NCBI RefSeq assembly: GCF_004216665.1
Contig: NZ_SGWY01000003.1
Location: 682,001 to 746,000 of the forward strand
DNA from: Agromyces ramosus
GTDB lineage: Bacteria; Actinomycetota; Actinomycetes; Actinomycetales; Microbacteriaceae
DNA length: 64,000 nt
Reading direction: 5' to 3'
Of the stretch, positions 6,669 to 15,968 are shown one piece after another (position 1 is the first letter of the stretch; each line of letters begins with the position of its first letter). The notes beneath the pieces were generated by a model that had not been told where the DNA came from, made no database searches, and saw nothing but the letters and a program-made list of their open reading frames with translations. Made by a program: the position numbers and the translations under genes.

Positions 6669-8335
6669 CCCGCACGACGGTGGTCGTCGGCGCCGGTGCG
6701 GCCGGTGCGGCGCTCGCCGCGCGACTGAGCGAGGATCCCCGCCGCACCGTGCGCCTGCTCGAGGCCGGACCGGTGCCGAGAACGCCCGCGGAGTTCCCGC
6801 CCGAGCTGCTCGACGGCTCCACCGTGCAGGGCGCGATGCCGGGGCATCCGGCGAACTGGTCGTACCTCGGGCATCTCACCCCCGACCTGCAGTACACGAT
6901 CGCACGCGGCCGCATCGTCGGCGGGTCGTCGACCATCAACGGCGGCTACTTCGTGCGGGCGCGGCCCGAGGACTTCGCGCGGTGGGCGGATGCCGGTGGC
7001 GCCGACTGGGCGTACGAGCAGGTCCTTCCGACCATGCGCGACCTCGAGCACGACCTCGACCTGGGGGCCGGCGCCTTCCACGGGGCTGCGGGGCCGATGC
7101 CGGTGCGGCGCGCGGCGCAGCGCAACCCGATCGCACGGGCGTTCACGGCGGCGGCGCTCGAGCTCGGGTATCCCGCGGAGCCCGACAAGAACGCGCCGGG
7201 TCTGCCGGGTGTCGGGCCGGTGCCGCAGAACGTCGTCGACGGCGTGCGGGTGAACACGGGCCTCGCCTACCTCGAGCCCGTCCGGGATCGCCCGAATCTC
7301 GACGTCCGGGGCGGATGCCGCGTGCTGCGCGTCCTCTTCGACGGCACGCGCGCCGTCGGGGTCGAGGTCGCGGATGCCGCGGGCGGCGCGGCGTCCGCCG
7401 GCTCGGGCGCCCCGACGCGGAGCGTCGTCGAGGGGGACGAGGTCGTGCTCTGCGCGGGCGGCATCGGCACACCGCACCTGCTGCTCGTCTCGGGCGTCGG
7501 ACCCCGCCGGCAACTGGACCGGCACGGGGTCGAGGTCGTGCTCGACGCCGAGGGGGTCGGCCGGTCGTTCAGCGACCATCCCGAGCTGTCCGTCGGCTGG
7601 CGGGCCCGCCGTGACGTCGTCGACCCCGGCTCGCCCGAGACCTTCACCACGGCCCTGAACTTCCGGTCGCCCGGCGGCGCTCCGGAGGGAGACCTCGAGA
7701 TCATGGCGTGCGTCACGACCATGAGCCACCTGCTCACCGGATCCGCGAGCGCGGTGGCCGGTGGGGCGCGCTCGGCCCTCAGGCATCCGATCAGCACCGC
7801 CCGCGCCCTGCGCGGCGTCTCGGTGCGCCGGGTGCGCGACCAGGTGTCGCACGGCCGCGACCTCGTGCTGCTCGTGGGCCTGCAGGGCGAGGACGCGCGG
7901 GGTTCGATCACGCTCGAGTCGGTCGACCCGTTCGTGCAGCCGCGGATCGACTACCGGTACCTGTCCGACGCCCACGACCGGGAGCGCCTGCGGCTCGGCG
8001 TCCGCACGGCCGTCGCCCTGCTGCGTTCCCCGGCGTTCGCCGACCTGTTCGAGCGGCTGACCGAGCTCGACGACGCCACGCTCGACGACGACGACGCGCT
8101 CGACCGCTGGATGCTCGCGCACCTGGGCACCGCCATCCACCTGTGCGGGAGTGCGCCGATGGGCCGTGAGGACGACCCGCATGCGGTGGCGGACGGGCAC
8201 GGGCGCGTCCGCGGCATCCGGGGGCTGCGCATCGCCGACACGTCGATCCTCCCCGACGCGCCCTCGCGCGGCCCGGCAGCGACCGCCGTGCTGATCGGCG
8301 AGCTCGTCGCGCGCTGGATGGCGCGGGGTGACTGA
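6665..8335 (+). CDS. mftG: Mycofactocin-associated GMC oxidoreductase MftG
   Basis: 556-residue FAD-dependent glucose-methanol-choline family protein. The N-terminal FAD motif is VVVGAGAAGAALAARL with EAGP; GRIVGGSSTINGG is the GMC signature 1 region, GGIGTPHLLLVSGVG is signature 2, and the active-site His lies in GTAIHLCGSAPMG. MftG is thought to reoxidise mycofactocinol and feed electrons to respiration. The second catalytic residue, usually His or Asn in GMC enzymes, falls in PSRGPAATA here, so the plain alcohol oxidase reaction is uncertain. GTG start within the mftR stop. Confidence 0.93.
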   Translation: MTRTTVVVGAGAAGAALAARLSEDPRRTVRLLEAGPVPRTPAEFPPELLDGSTVQGAMPGHPANWSYLGHLTPDLQYTIARGRIVGGSSTINGGYFVRARPEDFARWADAGGADWAYEQVLPTMRDLEHDLDLGAGAFHGAAGPMPVRRAAQRNPIARAFTAAALELGYPAEPDKNAPGLPGVGPVPQNVVDGVRVNTGLAYLEPVRDRPNLDVRGGCRVLRVLFDGTRAVGVEVADAAGGAASAGSGAPTRSVVEGDEVVLCAGGIGTPHLLLVSGVGPRRQLDRHGVEVVLDAEGVGRSFSDHPELSVGWRARRDVVDPGSPETFTTALNFRSPGGAPEGDLEIMACVTTMSHLLTGSASAVAGGARSALRHPISTARALRGVSVRRVRDQVSHGRDLVLLVGLQGEDARGSITLESVDPFVQPRIDYRYLSDAHDRERLRLGVRTAVALLRSPAFADLFERLTELDDATLDDDDALDRWMLAHLGTAIHLCGSAPMGREDDPHAVADGHGRVRGIRGLRIADTSILPDAPSRGPAATAVLIGELVARWMARGD

Positions 8336-8594
8336 CGCACTCGGGTGGTTGTCGGTCCTGCCGACGCGCCCGCCGGCGACCCCGACCGACACGCGCACCG
8401 CGGCCCTCGCCGCCCTCCGCGAGCTCGTCGGGCGCCCCGACGCCGCGTTCCACGACGGGCAGTTCGAGGCCATCGAGGCACTCGTCGACGGCCGACGCCG
8501 GGCGCTCGTCCTCGGCGTCGAGTACAACACGCGACTGCTCGCGGCGATCGCCGAGCACGTGGCGCCCGCCATCGGCTGGGAACCGGCGCGCTGA
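8328..8594 (+). pseudogene. Truncated recQ 5' end joined to foreign sequence
   Basis: 88-codon frame whose residues 23-61 nearly repeat the start of the full recQ gene at 10729. At DNA level 8403-8510 and 10771-10878 differ at about 7 of 108 bases without gaps. The copy ends just before the Walker A segment; the 27 codons after it (LGVEYNTRLLAAIAEHVAPA and on) match nothing in RecQ and I do not recognise them. A GTG start overlaps the mftG stop by 8 bp, so it may be translated, but it cannot be a helicase. It is best read as the scar of a duplication or recombination that left recQ ends on both sides of the acyltransferase/SGNH pair. Confidence 0.7.
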
Positions 8595-8657
8595 GACTGC
8601 GGCATCATCATGCCCCCGGGCCGGTCGCAGCCCGCGCGGGCACCCGTCGGGATGCCG

Positions 8658-9761
8658 TCAGGCGGCGAGGCGGTGCTCGTACTCGACGCCCCGCCTGATG
8701 CGCCGAGACAGGCGGTGCGACGGTCGCTCGATCGCCAGCCAGAACCCGACGGCGACGACGATGCTCAGGGGAAGGGCGACGAACACCACCATGGCTGGGC
8801 TCGGCACCACGGCCGCGACGGCCATGACGAGCGGCTCGTGCACGAGGTAGAGGCTGAACGAGATCAAGCCGAGGAAGCCGAACACGCGACCCGACAGCAC
8901 ATCGCTGAGGAGCGGGGCGTTGGCGGCGCCGATGATGAGCAGGCAGATGCCAACGAGGATCAGGGGGAGGGTCACCGCCGGGGCGAGATCGGCGGGCAGG
9001 ACCTTCCGCAGGGTCCAGAACGAGGTGACCAACAGCACCGCGACGGCGAGCGCCGGCACCCAGGACACGGCGGCCCGCCGCCTGGGCATACTGGCGAGCC
9101 GGTCGGAGAGCGCGTCCCAGACCGAGGCCAGGGCGACGCCGATCCCGAACATCGGCAGGTACTTCAGCGATGCGACGTTCGCGTACGCCCCGAGGGTGGC
9201 GAGTGCGAAGAAGATCCCGAGCTGGAGCGCCACGTGGAGGCGTCTCGACGCGTAGATGTACAGGGGGAGCAGGGCTGAGAAGACGACCTCCCACTGCAAC
9301 GACCACAGCGGCGTGATCCGGATCGACGTCCCGCCGACGAGCGTGAGGTCGGCGAGGATCGCCGGGAGGTCGTAATCGCCGGGCCGGTGCCGCGCCCACA
9401 GGCTGTCGTCCGGGCGGGCGTCGGGAGTGAGGGCCATCACCACTGCGCCGAGGGCCACCGCACCGAACACCGGGAGGTAGAGGCGGGCGAACCGGGACGG
9501 GAAGTACGAGGACCACTGGAAGGAGCCCGAGCGGAGGCTGAAGGCCAGCACGAGCCCCGAGAGGACGAAGAAGAGGTAGACGGCCTCGGTCCCCGCCCAG
9601 AGCAGGTGCAACGGGGTGTTCACGAGCAGGCCGGCCCTCCCGCCGCCCTCGGACCCTCCGAAGTACGGTGCGGCGAGCGACGGGACGACGAGCAGCGAGT
9701 GGTGCACGAGTACCACGAGCGCGGCGATGCCCCGCAATCCGTCGAGTGCCTTCAGGCGCAA
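8658..9761 (-). CDS. Membrane acyltransferase (acyltransferase 3 family)
   Basis: About 367 residues with some ten membrane helices. The N-terminal motif LKALDGLRGIAALVVLVHHS carries the active-site His of acyltransferase-3/OafA proteins, which move acetyl or other acyl groups onto cell-surface polysaccharide. LWAGTEAVYLFFVLSGLVLAF, then FARLYLPV are the other conserved blocks. The start is uncertain. A TTG at 9761 fits the family best; a GTG at 9839 would add 26 residues, and ATG 9914 would overlap the divergent gene. It is divergent from an SGNH lipoprotein, and the two functions are often paired or fused in O-acetylation systems. Confidence 0.85.
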   Translation of the reverse strand: MRLKALDGLRGIAALVVLVHHSLLVVPSLAAPYFGGSEGGGRAGLLVNTPLHLLWAGTEAVYLFFVLSGLVLAFSLRSGSFQWSSYFPSRFARLYLPVFGAVALGAVVMALTPDARPDDSLWARHRPGDYDLPAILADLTLVGGTSIRITPLWSLQWEVVFSALLPLYIYASRRLHVALQLGIFFALATLGAYANVASLKYLPMFGIGVALASVWDALSDRLASMPRRRAAVSWVPALAVAVLLVTSFWTLRKVLPADLAPAVTLPLILVGICLLIIGAANAPLLSDVLSGRVFGFLGLISFSLYLVHEPLVMAVAAVVPSPAMVVFVALPLSIVVAVGFWLAIERPSHRLSRRIRRGVEYEHRLAA

Positions 9762-9912
9762 AGCAGTGATCCGTCCCGGTCGTTGGAATGTCGAACCGAG
9801 CGTCGTCGAACATCGGCTGAGTGACGATATCAAACTCACCCGGGAGTCTCGCGATCTGCGCGAGACCCCCTGCCGACAGTCCGCCGGTCTCGCACGGGCA
9901 ACTACCATCGTC

Positions 9913-10698
9913 ATGATGAGTTCTCAGCAGCCCGGTCGCGCAGGATCATGGGCGACGGCCATCGCGTCGGTGCTCTCGGTCATCACCCTGACGGCCTGCG
10001 CCACCGACGCACCGGCGGCCCCGCCCGCACCGTCGACGGCCGCATCGACGCACGCGCCCGCCGCGAGACCGACGACGGAGCCCCCGACGGACGCGGAGCT
10101 CCTGGCGGGTCTCCCGCCCGAGCCGCGCGTGCTCATCGTCGGCGACTCGTTCACCGAGGGCTACGGTGCGAGCGGTCCGAGCGCGGCATGGGCCGCCGTC
10201 GCCGCGGAATCGCTCCAGTGGCGGGCGACGATCGACGGAGTCGGCGGAACCGGGTTCACGAAAGACGTCGCGACCGATGGGCGACAGGGCCTCGACTATC
10301 GCCGTCGCCTCGAGATGCACGCCGCCGCCGGCGAGCAGTACGACCTGGTCGTCCTGCAGGGCGGACTCAACGACTGGCAGGCGACCCGGGCGGCTGAGGT
10401 CGCGAACGTGCGAGCCTCCGTCGCAGCGTCCCGACGCGCCTGGCCCGACGCTCCGGTCATCGTCTTCGGCCCGTCGTCTCCGCCCGCGACCGTGGACGCG
10501 CAGCGGTACGCGAGCGCGATCGCATCGACGGGTCGGGCCGCGGGCGCGATCGTGGTCGACCCCGTCGGCACGCGCGCGTGGATCAACGAGGCGAACGCGG
10601 CACGCTTCGACGTCGGCGACGGGCTCCACCTGAACGACGCCGGGTACCTGTTCCTCGCCGCACGATTCGTGGCCGAGATCGACGCCCTGGAGGACTGA
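9913..10698 (+). CDS. SGNH-hydrolase lipoprotein
   Basis: 261 residues. A signal peptide ends in a lipobox (LTAC, Cys near 27), followed by an Ala/Pro/Thr linker and then a GDSL/SGNH esterase domain. Block I is GDSFTEGYG with the nucleophile Ser, the Gly/Asn block is QGGLNDW, and the Asp-His pair lies in DGLHLND. It should act outside the membrane as an esterase or acetyl transfer partner for surface glycans; the divergent acyltransferase is the obvious partner. Tandem ATGs at 9913 and 9916 have no ribosome site before them, so the mRNA may be leaderless. Confidence 0.85.
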   Translation: MMSSQQPGRAGSWATAIASVLSVITLTACATDAPAAPPAPSTAASTHAPAARPTTEPPTDAELLAGLPPEPRVLIVGDSFTEGYGASGPSAAWAAVAAESLQWRATIDGVGGTGFTKDVATDGRQGLDYRRRLEMHAAAGEQYDLVVLQGGLNDWQATRAAEVANVRASVAASRRAWPDAPVIVFGPSSPPATVDAQRYASAIASTGRAAGAIVVDPVGTRAWINEANAARFDVGDGLHLNDAGYLFLAARFVAEIDALED

Positions 10699-10728
10699 GA
10701 TGTCGGCCGCATCGGCGAGAGTGGACCC

Positions 10729-12831
10729 ATGACCCCTCCCGTCGTCGCGACCGATGCGACCCGCACGCAGGCCCTCGCCGCGCTCCGCGAACTCGTGGGC
10801 CGCTCCGACGCCGAGTTCCACGACGGGCAGTTCGAGGCCATCGAGGCGCTCGTCGACGGCCGACGCCGGGCGCTCGTCGTACAGCGCACCGGGTGGGGCA
10901 AGTCCGCGGTGTACTTCATCGCGACCCTGCTGCTCCGCCGCCGGGGAGCCGGCCCGACCGTGCTCGTGTCCCCGTTGCTCGCGCTCATGCGCGACCAGAT
11001 CGCCGCCGCCGAGCGGGCGGGCGTGCGAGCCGTGGCGATCAACTCCACGAACCCGCACGAGTGGGGCGACGTGCTCGCGCGGCTCGACCGCGACGAGGTC
11101 GACGTGCTGCTCGTCTCACCCGAGCGGCTCAACAACCCGTCCTTCCGCGAGCAGCAGCTGCCGGCGCTCGTGCGCCGCATCGGCCTGCTCGTCGTCGACG
11201 AGGCGCACTGCATCAGCGACTGGGGCCACGACTTCCGTCCCGACTACCGCAGGCTCCGCGACCTCATCGCGCAGATCCCGGCCGACGTGCCGGTGCTGGC
11301 CACCACCGCCACGGCGAACAGCCGGGTGGTGGCGGATGTCGCGGAGCAGCTCGGCGGCACCGAGGTGCTCACGATCCGCGGACCGCTCGCCCGCGCGTCG
11401 CTGCGGCTCGGCGTGCTGCGCCTCCCCGACGCCATCACCCGTCTCGCCTGGCTGCTCAGCCACCTCGACGACCTGCCGGGTTCTGGCATCATCTACACGC
11501 TCACGGTCGCGGCAGCGGTCGACACCGCGCGACTGCTGCGGGAGCGCGGCCATGACGTCCGCGCCTACACCGGCCAGACCGACCCCGACGAGCGCGAGGA
11601 GTCCGAGGCGCTGCTGAAGCGCAACGGGGTGAAGGCGCTCGTGGCCACGAGCGCCCTCGGCATGGGGTTCGACAAGCCCGACCTCGGGTTCGTCGTGCAC
11701 CTCGGTGCGCCGTCGTCGCCCGTCGCCTACTACCAGCAGGTCGGCCGCGCGGGCCGCGCGAGCGAGAGCGCCGACGTGCTCCTGCTCCCCGGCAACGAGG
11801 ACCCGGCGATCTGGCACTACTTCGCCACCGCGTCGATGCCCGACGAGGAGCGCGCGCGGCGCGTGATCGAGGAGTTGTCGGATGCCCCGGTGTCGACGCC
11901 CGCGCTCGAGGCGCGCGTCGACATCCGCCGCACGCCGCTCGAGCTGCTGCTCAAGGTGCTCGACGTCGACGGTGCGGTGCGGCGCGTGCAGGGCGGCTGG
12001 GTCGCCACCGGGGCGCCGTGGGCGTACGACGCCGAGCGCTACGGACGCATCGCAGCCGAGCGCGAGGCCGAGCAGCGGCACATGGTCGACTACGAGCAGA
12101 CCGACGGATGCCGCATGGAGTTCCTCCAGCGCTCGCTCGACGACGAGACGGCGACGCCGTGCGGTCGCTGCGACAACTGCGCCGGTGCCTGGTACCCGCG
12201 AGACCTCGCCGCGGGCGCGTCCGACTCGGCGGCAGGCGCCCTCGACCGCGTGGGCGTGCCGATCGAGCCCCGGCGCGCCTGGCCGACCGGGGCCGATCGG
12301 CTCGGCATTCCGGTGAAGGGCCGCATCGCACCCGGCGAGCAGGCCGACGAGGGACGCGCGCTCGCTCGGCTCACCGACCTCGGCTGGGGCACCACGTTGC
12401 GCGAGCTGTTCGCCGCCAGCGCGCCCGACGCACCGGTGACGCCGCAGGTGCTCGCGGCGTGCGTGCGCGTGCTCGCCGACTGGGGCTGGCGCGAGCGGCC
12501 GGTGGCGGTCGTCGCGATGCCGTCGCGCTCCCGCCCGCTGCTCGTCGACTCGCTCGCCCGCGGCATCGCGGAGGTCGGGCGGCTCCCCTACCTCGGCGCG
12601 CTCGCCCCGGCCGGCGGCGGCCCGAGCGGGCAGCCCGGCGGGAACAGCGCGTTCCGGCTCGCCGGCGTGTGGGAGCGATTCAGCGCCGACGGGCTCGACG
12701 TGCCGTCGGGCGGAGTGCTCCTCGTCGACGACCAGGCCGACAGCCGCTGGACCCTCACGGTCGCCGCCCGCACCCTCCGAGGCGCGGGCGCGACCGAGGT
12801 GCTGCCGTTCGTGCTCGCCCTTCGGGGCTGA
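10729..12831 (+). CDS. recQ: RecQ-type ATP-dependent DNA helicase
   Basis: 700-residue superfamily 2 DNA helicase for repair of stalled forks and recombination. Walker A is QRTGWGKSAVYF, the DEAH box is VVDEAHCISDWGHDFRPDY, motif III is LATTATAN, and motif VI is QQVGRAGRASESAD. The RecQ zinc cluster follows (GCRMEFLQ, then CGRCDNCAG). The last 180 residues are not a standard HRDC domain; SGGVLLVDDQADSRWTLTVA resembles the PRPP loop of phosphoribosyltransferases, which I recall in other actinobacterial RecQ proteins. The first 50 codons are duplicated at 8403-8510. Confidence 0.92.
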   Translation: MTPPVVATDATRTQALAALRELVGRSDAEFHDGQFEAIEALVDGRRRALVVQRTGWGKSAVYFIATLLLRRRGAGPTVLVSPLLALMRDQIAAAERAGVRAVAINSTNPHEWGDVLARLDRDEVDVLLVSPERLNNPSFREQQLPALVRRIGLLVVDEAHCISDWGHDFRPDYRRLRDLIAQIPADVPVLATTATANSRVVADVAEQLGGTEVLTIRGPLARASLRLGVLRLPDAITRLAWLLSHLDDLPGSGIIYTLTVAAAVDTARLLRERGHDVRAYTGQTDPDEREESEALLKRNGVKALVATSALGMGFDKPDLGFVVHLGAPSSPVAYYQQVGRAGRASESADVLLLPGNEDPAIWHYFATASMPDEERARRVIEELSDAPVSTPALEARVDIRRTPLELLLKVLDVDGAVRRVQGGWVATGAPWAYDAERYGRIAAEREAEQRHMVDYEQTDGCRMEFLQRSLDDETATPCGRCDNCAGAWYPRDLAAGASDSAAGALDRVGVPIEPRRAWPTGADRLGIPVKGRIAPGEQADEGRALARLTDLGWGTTLRELFAASAPDAPVTPQVLAACVRVLADWGWRERPVAVVAMPSRSRPLLVDSLARGIAEVGRLPYLGALAPAGGGPSGQPGGNSAFRLAGVWERFSADGLDVPSGGVLLVDDQADSRWTLTVAARTLRGAGATEVLPFVLALRG

Positions 12832-12889
12832 CGACGGTCACGACGGGCGTCGCGGGATCCGCCGGAGTGCTGCGCCGCGTCCCGCCGCC

Positions 12890-14986
12890 CTACGCCGCGG
12901 GCTCGGGCGTCAGCTCCTTCGCCACGAGCGTCAGCACGTCGTAGGTCGCCACGAGCTCGTCGTCCTGGTTCTTCAGCACGGCGTCCCAGCGCACCTCGCC
13001 GTATTCGTCGGTCTCGCGCGGCGAGATCTGCTTCGCGGTGAGCTCGACGCGGATCGAGTCCCCCGGCGACACCGGCGTGATGAACCGAAGGTTCTCGAGG
13101 CCGTAGTTCGCGAGCACCGGCCCCGGCGCGGCGTCGACGAAGAGGCCCGCCGCCCACGAGACGAGCAGGTAGCCGTGCGCGACGCGTCCCGGGAAGAACG
13201 GGTTCGCGGCCGCGGCCTCCTCGTCCATGTGCGCATAGAACGTGTCGCCGGTGAACTCGGCGAACGTCTCGATGTCCTCGAGCGTCACCGTGCGCGACTC
13301 GGACACGACCTGGTCGCCCAGGCGCAGCTCCGCCAGCGACTTGCGGAACGGGTGCACCCCGCCCGGCTGCGACGCGGCGCCCTGGTGCCAGACGCCGGTG
13401 AGGGCGGTGAGCATCTCGGGCGAGCCCTGCACGGCGGTGCGCTGCATATGGTGCAGCACGGCCCGGATGCCGCCGAGCTCCTCGCCGCCGCCGGCGCGCC
13501 CCGGTCCGCCGTGCACGAGGTTCGGCAGGGGCGAGCCGTGCCCGGTCGAGCTGCGGGCGTCGTCACGGTCGAGGAACAGGACGCGTCCGTTGTAGGCGGC
13601 GATACCCGACGCGAGCGCCACGGCGACCTCGGGATCGTGCGTCGCGACGCTCGTTACGAGCGAGCCGCCGCCACGCGCCACGAGCGCGGTCGCCTCGTCG
13701 AGCGTGCCGTAGCCGACGATCGACGCGACGGGCCCGAACGCCTCGACCTCGTGCAGCGCGGGGCTCGCGGCATCCGCGAATCGCAGCAGCATCGGCGCGA
13801 CGAACGCACCGTCGAAGGTCGCGCCGGTGGCGCCGTCGGACTGCATGACGCTCGGGACATCCGTCGAGCCGATCACCAGCTCGCCGCCGGCCGCCTGGAG
13901 CTTCGCGACCTGGCGGAGCACCTCGTCGCGCTGCTCCGTGGACGCGAGCGGACCCATGGTGACGCCCTCGGCGCGGGGATCGCCGACCACGACGCGTTCG
14001 GCGATGCGCGTGCGCACCGCGTCGACCACGGCGTCGACGGATGCCGCGGGCACGATCGCCCGGCGGATGGCCGTGCACTTCTGGCCCGCCTTGGTGGTCA
14101 TCTCCACGACGAGCTGCTTGACGTACGCGTCGAACTCGGGCGTGCCCTCGATGGCGTCGGTGCCGAGCACGCTCGCATTGATCGAGTCGGTCTCGCTGGT
14201 GAAGCGCACCCCGCCGGTCTGCACGGAGTCGTGCGAGCGCAGGCGTTCCGCGGTCGACGCCGATCCCGTGAACGCCACCAGGTCGCCGAGGCGGAGGTGG
14301 TCGAACAGGTCGGGGACGCTCCCCGACACGAGCTGCAGCGAGCCCTCTGGCAGCAGTCCCGACTCGACGAGCATGCGGACGAAGGCCTCGGCGAGGTACC
14401 CCGTGGGCGTCGCGGGCTTCACCAGCGTCGGCACGCCGGCGAGGAACGCGGGGGCGAACTTCTCGAGCGAACCCCACACCGGGAAGTTGAACGCGTTGAT
14501 CTGCACGGCGACCCCGGGCAGCCGGGTGTAGATATGCCGTCCGAGGAATGAACCGTCCTTCGAGAGGCTCTCGACCGCACCGTCGACGTACACCTTCGAG
14601 TTCGGCATCTCGCGCCGCCCCTTGCCCGAGTACGTGAAGAGCACGCCGATGCCGCCGTCGATGTCGACCCACGAGTCCTGCTTCGTCGCGCCGGTGCGGC
14701 TCGACAGGGCGTACAGCTCCGCCTTGCGCTCGGTGAGCGCCAGCGCCATCTGCTTCAGCAGCACCGCGCGCTGGTGGAAGGTGAGGCGCCCGAGCGAGGC
14801 CTGGCCGACCGTGCGGGCGTGCTCGAGGGCCGCGCCGAGGTCGAGTCCGTCGGTGGAGACCCGGGCGACCACCTCGCCCGTCGAGGCGTCGCGCACCTCG
14901 GTCCCGGATGCGGCGGCCGCGGCATCCGGGGTCCACCACGCGCCGTTCACGTAGCTCGGCAGGATCTCGTTCATCGTCTCGGTCAT
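12890..14986 (-). CDS. paaZ: Bifunctional oxepin-CoA hydrolase / semialdehyde dehydrogenase PaaZ
   Basis: 698-residue fusion that opens the oxepin-CoA ring and oxidises the resulting semialdehyde in aerobic phenylacetate breakdown. Residues about 1-520 are an aldehyde dehydrogenase (INAFNFPVWGSLEK, FTGSAST, catalytic Cys in KAGQKCTAIRR). About 535-690 is a MaoC-type hydratase (FAEFTGDTFYAHMDEEAA, GRVAHGYL). The start is set by GGGAGGAACGCA before ATG 14986. It is last in an operon with thiolase, enoyl-CoA hydratase and hydroxyacyl-CoA dehydrogenase. The ring-epoxidising paaABCDE genes are not in this window, so substrate supply must be encoded elsewhere. Confidence 0.93.
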   Translation of the reverse strand: MTETMNEILPSYVNGAWWTPDAAAAASGTEVRDASTGEVVARVSTDGLDLGAALEHARTVGQASLGRLTFHQRAVLLKQMALALTERKAELYALSSRTGATKQDSWVDIDGGIGVLFTYSGKGRREMPNSKVYVDGAVESLSKDGSFLGRHIYTRLPGVAVQINAFNFPVWGSLEKFAPAFLAGVPTLVKPATPTGYLAEAFVRMLVESGLLPEGSLQLVSGSVPDLFDHLRLGDLVAFTGSASTAERLRSHDSVQTGGVRFTSETDSINASVLGTDAIEGTPEFDAYVKQLVVEMTTKAGQKCTAIRRAIVPAASVDAVVDAVRTRIAERVVVGDPRAEGVTMGPLASTEQRDEVLRQVAKLQAAGGELVIGSTDVPSVMQSDGATGATFDGAFVAPMLLRFADAASPALHEVEAFGPVASIVGYGTLDEATALVARGGGSLVTSVATHDPEVAVALASGIAAYNGRVLFLDRDDARSSTGHGSPLPNLVHGGPGRAGGGEELGGIRAVLHHMQRTAVQGSPEMLTALTGVWHQGAASQPGGVHPFRKSLAELRLGDQVVSESRTVTLEDIETFAEFTGDTFYAHMDEEAAAANPFFPGRVAHGYLLVSWAAGLFVDAAPGPVLANYGLENLRFITPVSPGDSIRVELTAKQISPRETDEYGEVRWDAVLKNQDDELVATYDVLTLVAKELTPEPAA

Positions 14987-15007
14987 TGCGTTCCTCCCGG
15001 CGCGTCG

Positions 15008-15068
15008 TGCGCCACTTCGGCGCAATGTGCGCCGATACGACTGGAGCAGAGCTGCACGAAGTGGCGCA
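15008..15068. repeat. Intergenic element with 12-bp inverted ends
   Basis: TGCGCCACTTCG (15008-15019) and CGAAGTGGCGCA (15057-15068) are perfect inverted copies 37 bp apart, filling the gap between paaZ and the hydroxyacyl-CoA dehydrogenase gene. The same 12-mer recurs in another gap at 51382, and its core, CGAAGTGGC, is iterated at 40101. It looks like a dispersed REP-like element; no coding capacity is seen. Confidence 0.6.
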
Positions 15069-15098
15069 GCGGTGGGGTGGGGATGGCGGCAGCATGCC

Positions 15099-15968
15099 TC
15101 ATGGGGCATCCCACAGGTAGAAGCCCTCGCCGGTCTTGCGGCCGAGCTTGCCCTCGGCCACCATGCGGCGCAGCAGGGCCGGTGGCGCGAACCGCTCGCC
15201 GAGCGTGCTCGAGAGGTACTCGGCGATGCCGAGCCGCACGTCGAGCCCGACGATGTCGGTGAGTCGCAACGGCCCGACCGGATGCTTGTAGCCGAGCGTC
15301 ATGGCCGCATCGATGTCCTCCGCCGATGCGACGCCGTCTTCGAGCATGCGGATCGCCTCGAGGCCGAGCGCGACGCCGAGCCGCGAGGACGCGAACCCCG
15401 GGGCATCCGCGACGACGATGGGGGTCTTGCCGATCGCGTGCACCCATTCGCGGGCCTCGGCGACGAGGGTGCCGTCCGACGCGTCGCCGTGCACGATCTC
15501 GACGAGCGCCGAGGCGGGCACCGGGTTGAAGAAGTGCATGCCGAGGAAGCGGTCGGGCCGGTCGAGCAGCGCCGCGAGCTGGTCGATCGAGATCGACGAC
15601 GTGTTCGACGCGAGCGCGGCCGCCGGCGGCAGCACGGCCTCGACGCGGGTGAGGGCGTCGATCTTCAGCTCGAGGTCCTCGGGCACCGCCTCGACGACGA
15701 GCCCGCAGCCGGCGAAGTCGCCGACGTCGGTGCTGGTGGCGAAGCGTGCGGCGATGGCGGACTCGTCGTCGTCGGCGGTGCCGCGTGCGACGGATACCGC
15801 CACGGACTCGAGCACGCGCGCCGACGCCGCCGCGGCGGCATCCGCATCGCGCTCGACCACCGTCACGCGGGACCCGGCGAGCAGGAACGCGTGCGCGATG
15901 CCCGCGCCCATGCGTCCGCCGCCGAGGACGCCGACGTCGGAGGGGGCACCGGTCGAGGTCTCGCTCAC
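15099..15968 (-). CDS. paaH: 3-hydroxyacyl-CoA dehydrogenase, PaaH-like
   Basis: 289-residue NAD-dependent dehydrogenase. The N-terminal Rossmann motif is GVLGGGRMGAGIAHAFLLAG, SNTSSISI and LGMHFFNPVP carry the catalytic region, and the C-terminal helical domain ends KLGRKTGEGFYLW. In phenylacetate breakdown it oxidises 3-hydroxyadipyl-CoA to 3-oxoadipyl-CoA; the same fold serves general beta-oxidation. The GTG start overlaps the enoyl-CoA hydratase stop by 4 bp. Its place between hydratase, thiolase and paaZ supports the PaaH reading. Confidence 0.88.
   Translation of the reverse strand: MSETSTGAPSDVGVLGGGRMGAGIAHAFLLAGSRVTVVERDADAAAAASARVLESVAVSVARGTADDDESAIAARFATSTDVGDFAGCGLVVEAVPEDLELKIDALTRVEAVLPPAAALASNTSSISIDQLAALLDRPDRFLGMHFFNPVPASALVEIVHGDASDGTLVAEAREWVHAIGKTPIVVADAPGFASSRLGVALGLEAIRMLEDGVASAEDIDAAMTLGYKHPVGPLRLTDIVGLDVRLGIAEYLSSTLGERFAPPALLRRMVAEGKLGRKTGEGFYLWDAP

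Noticed and set aside
8608..9813. Alternative frame starting MFDDARFDIPTT opposite the acyltransferase start
   Set aside because: It is an out-of-frame reading of the acyltransferase gene with no conserved motifs.
12832..12889. Terminator between recQ and paaZ
   Set aside because: The 58-bp gap is GC-rich but no clean stem with a reasonable loop could be drawn.
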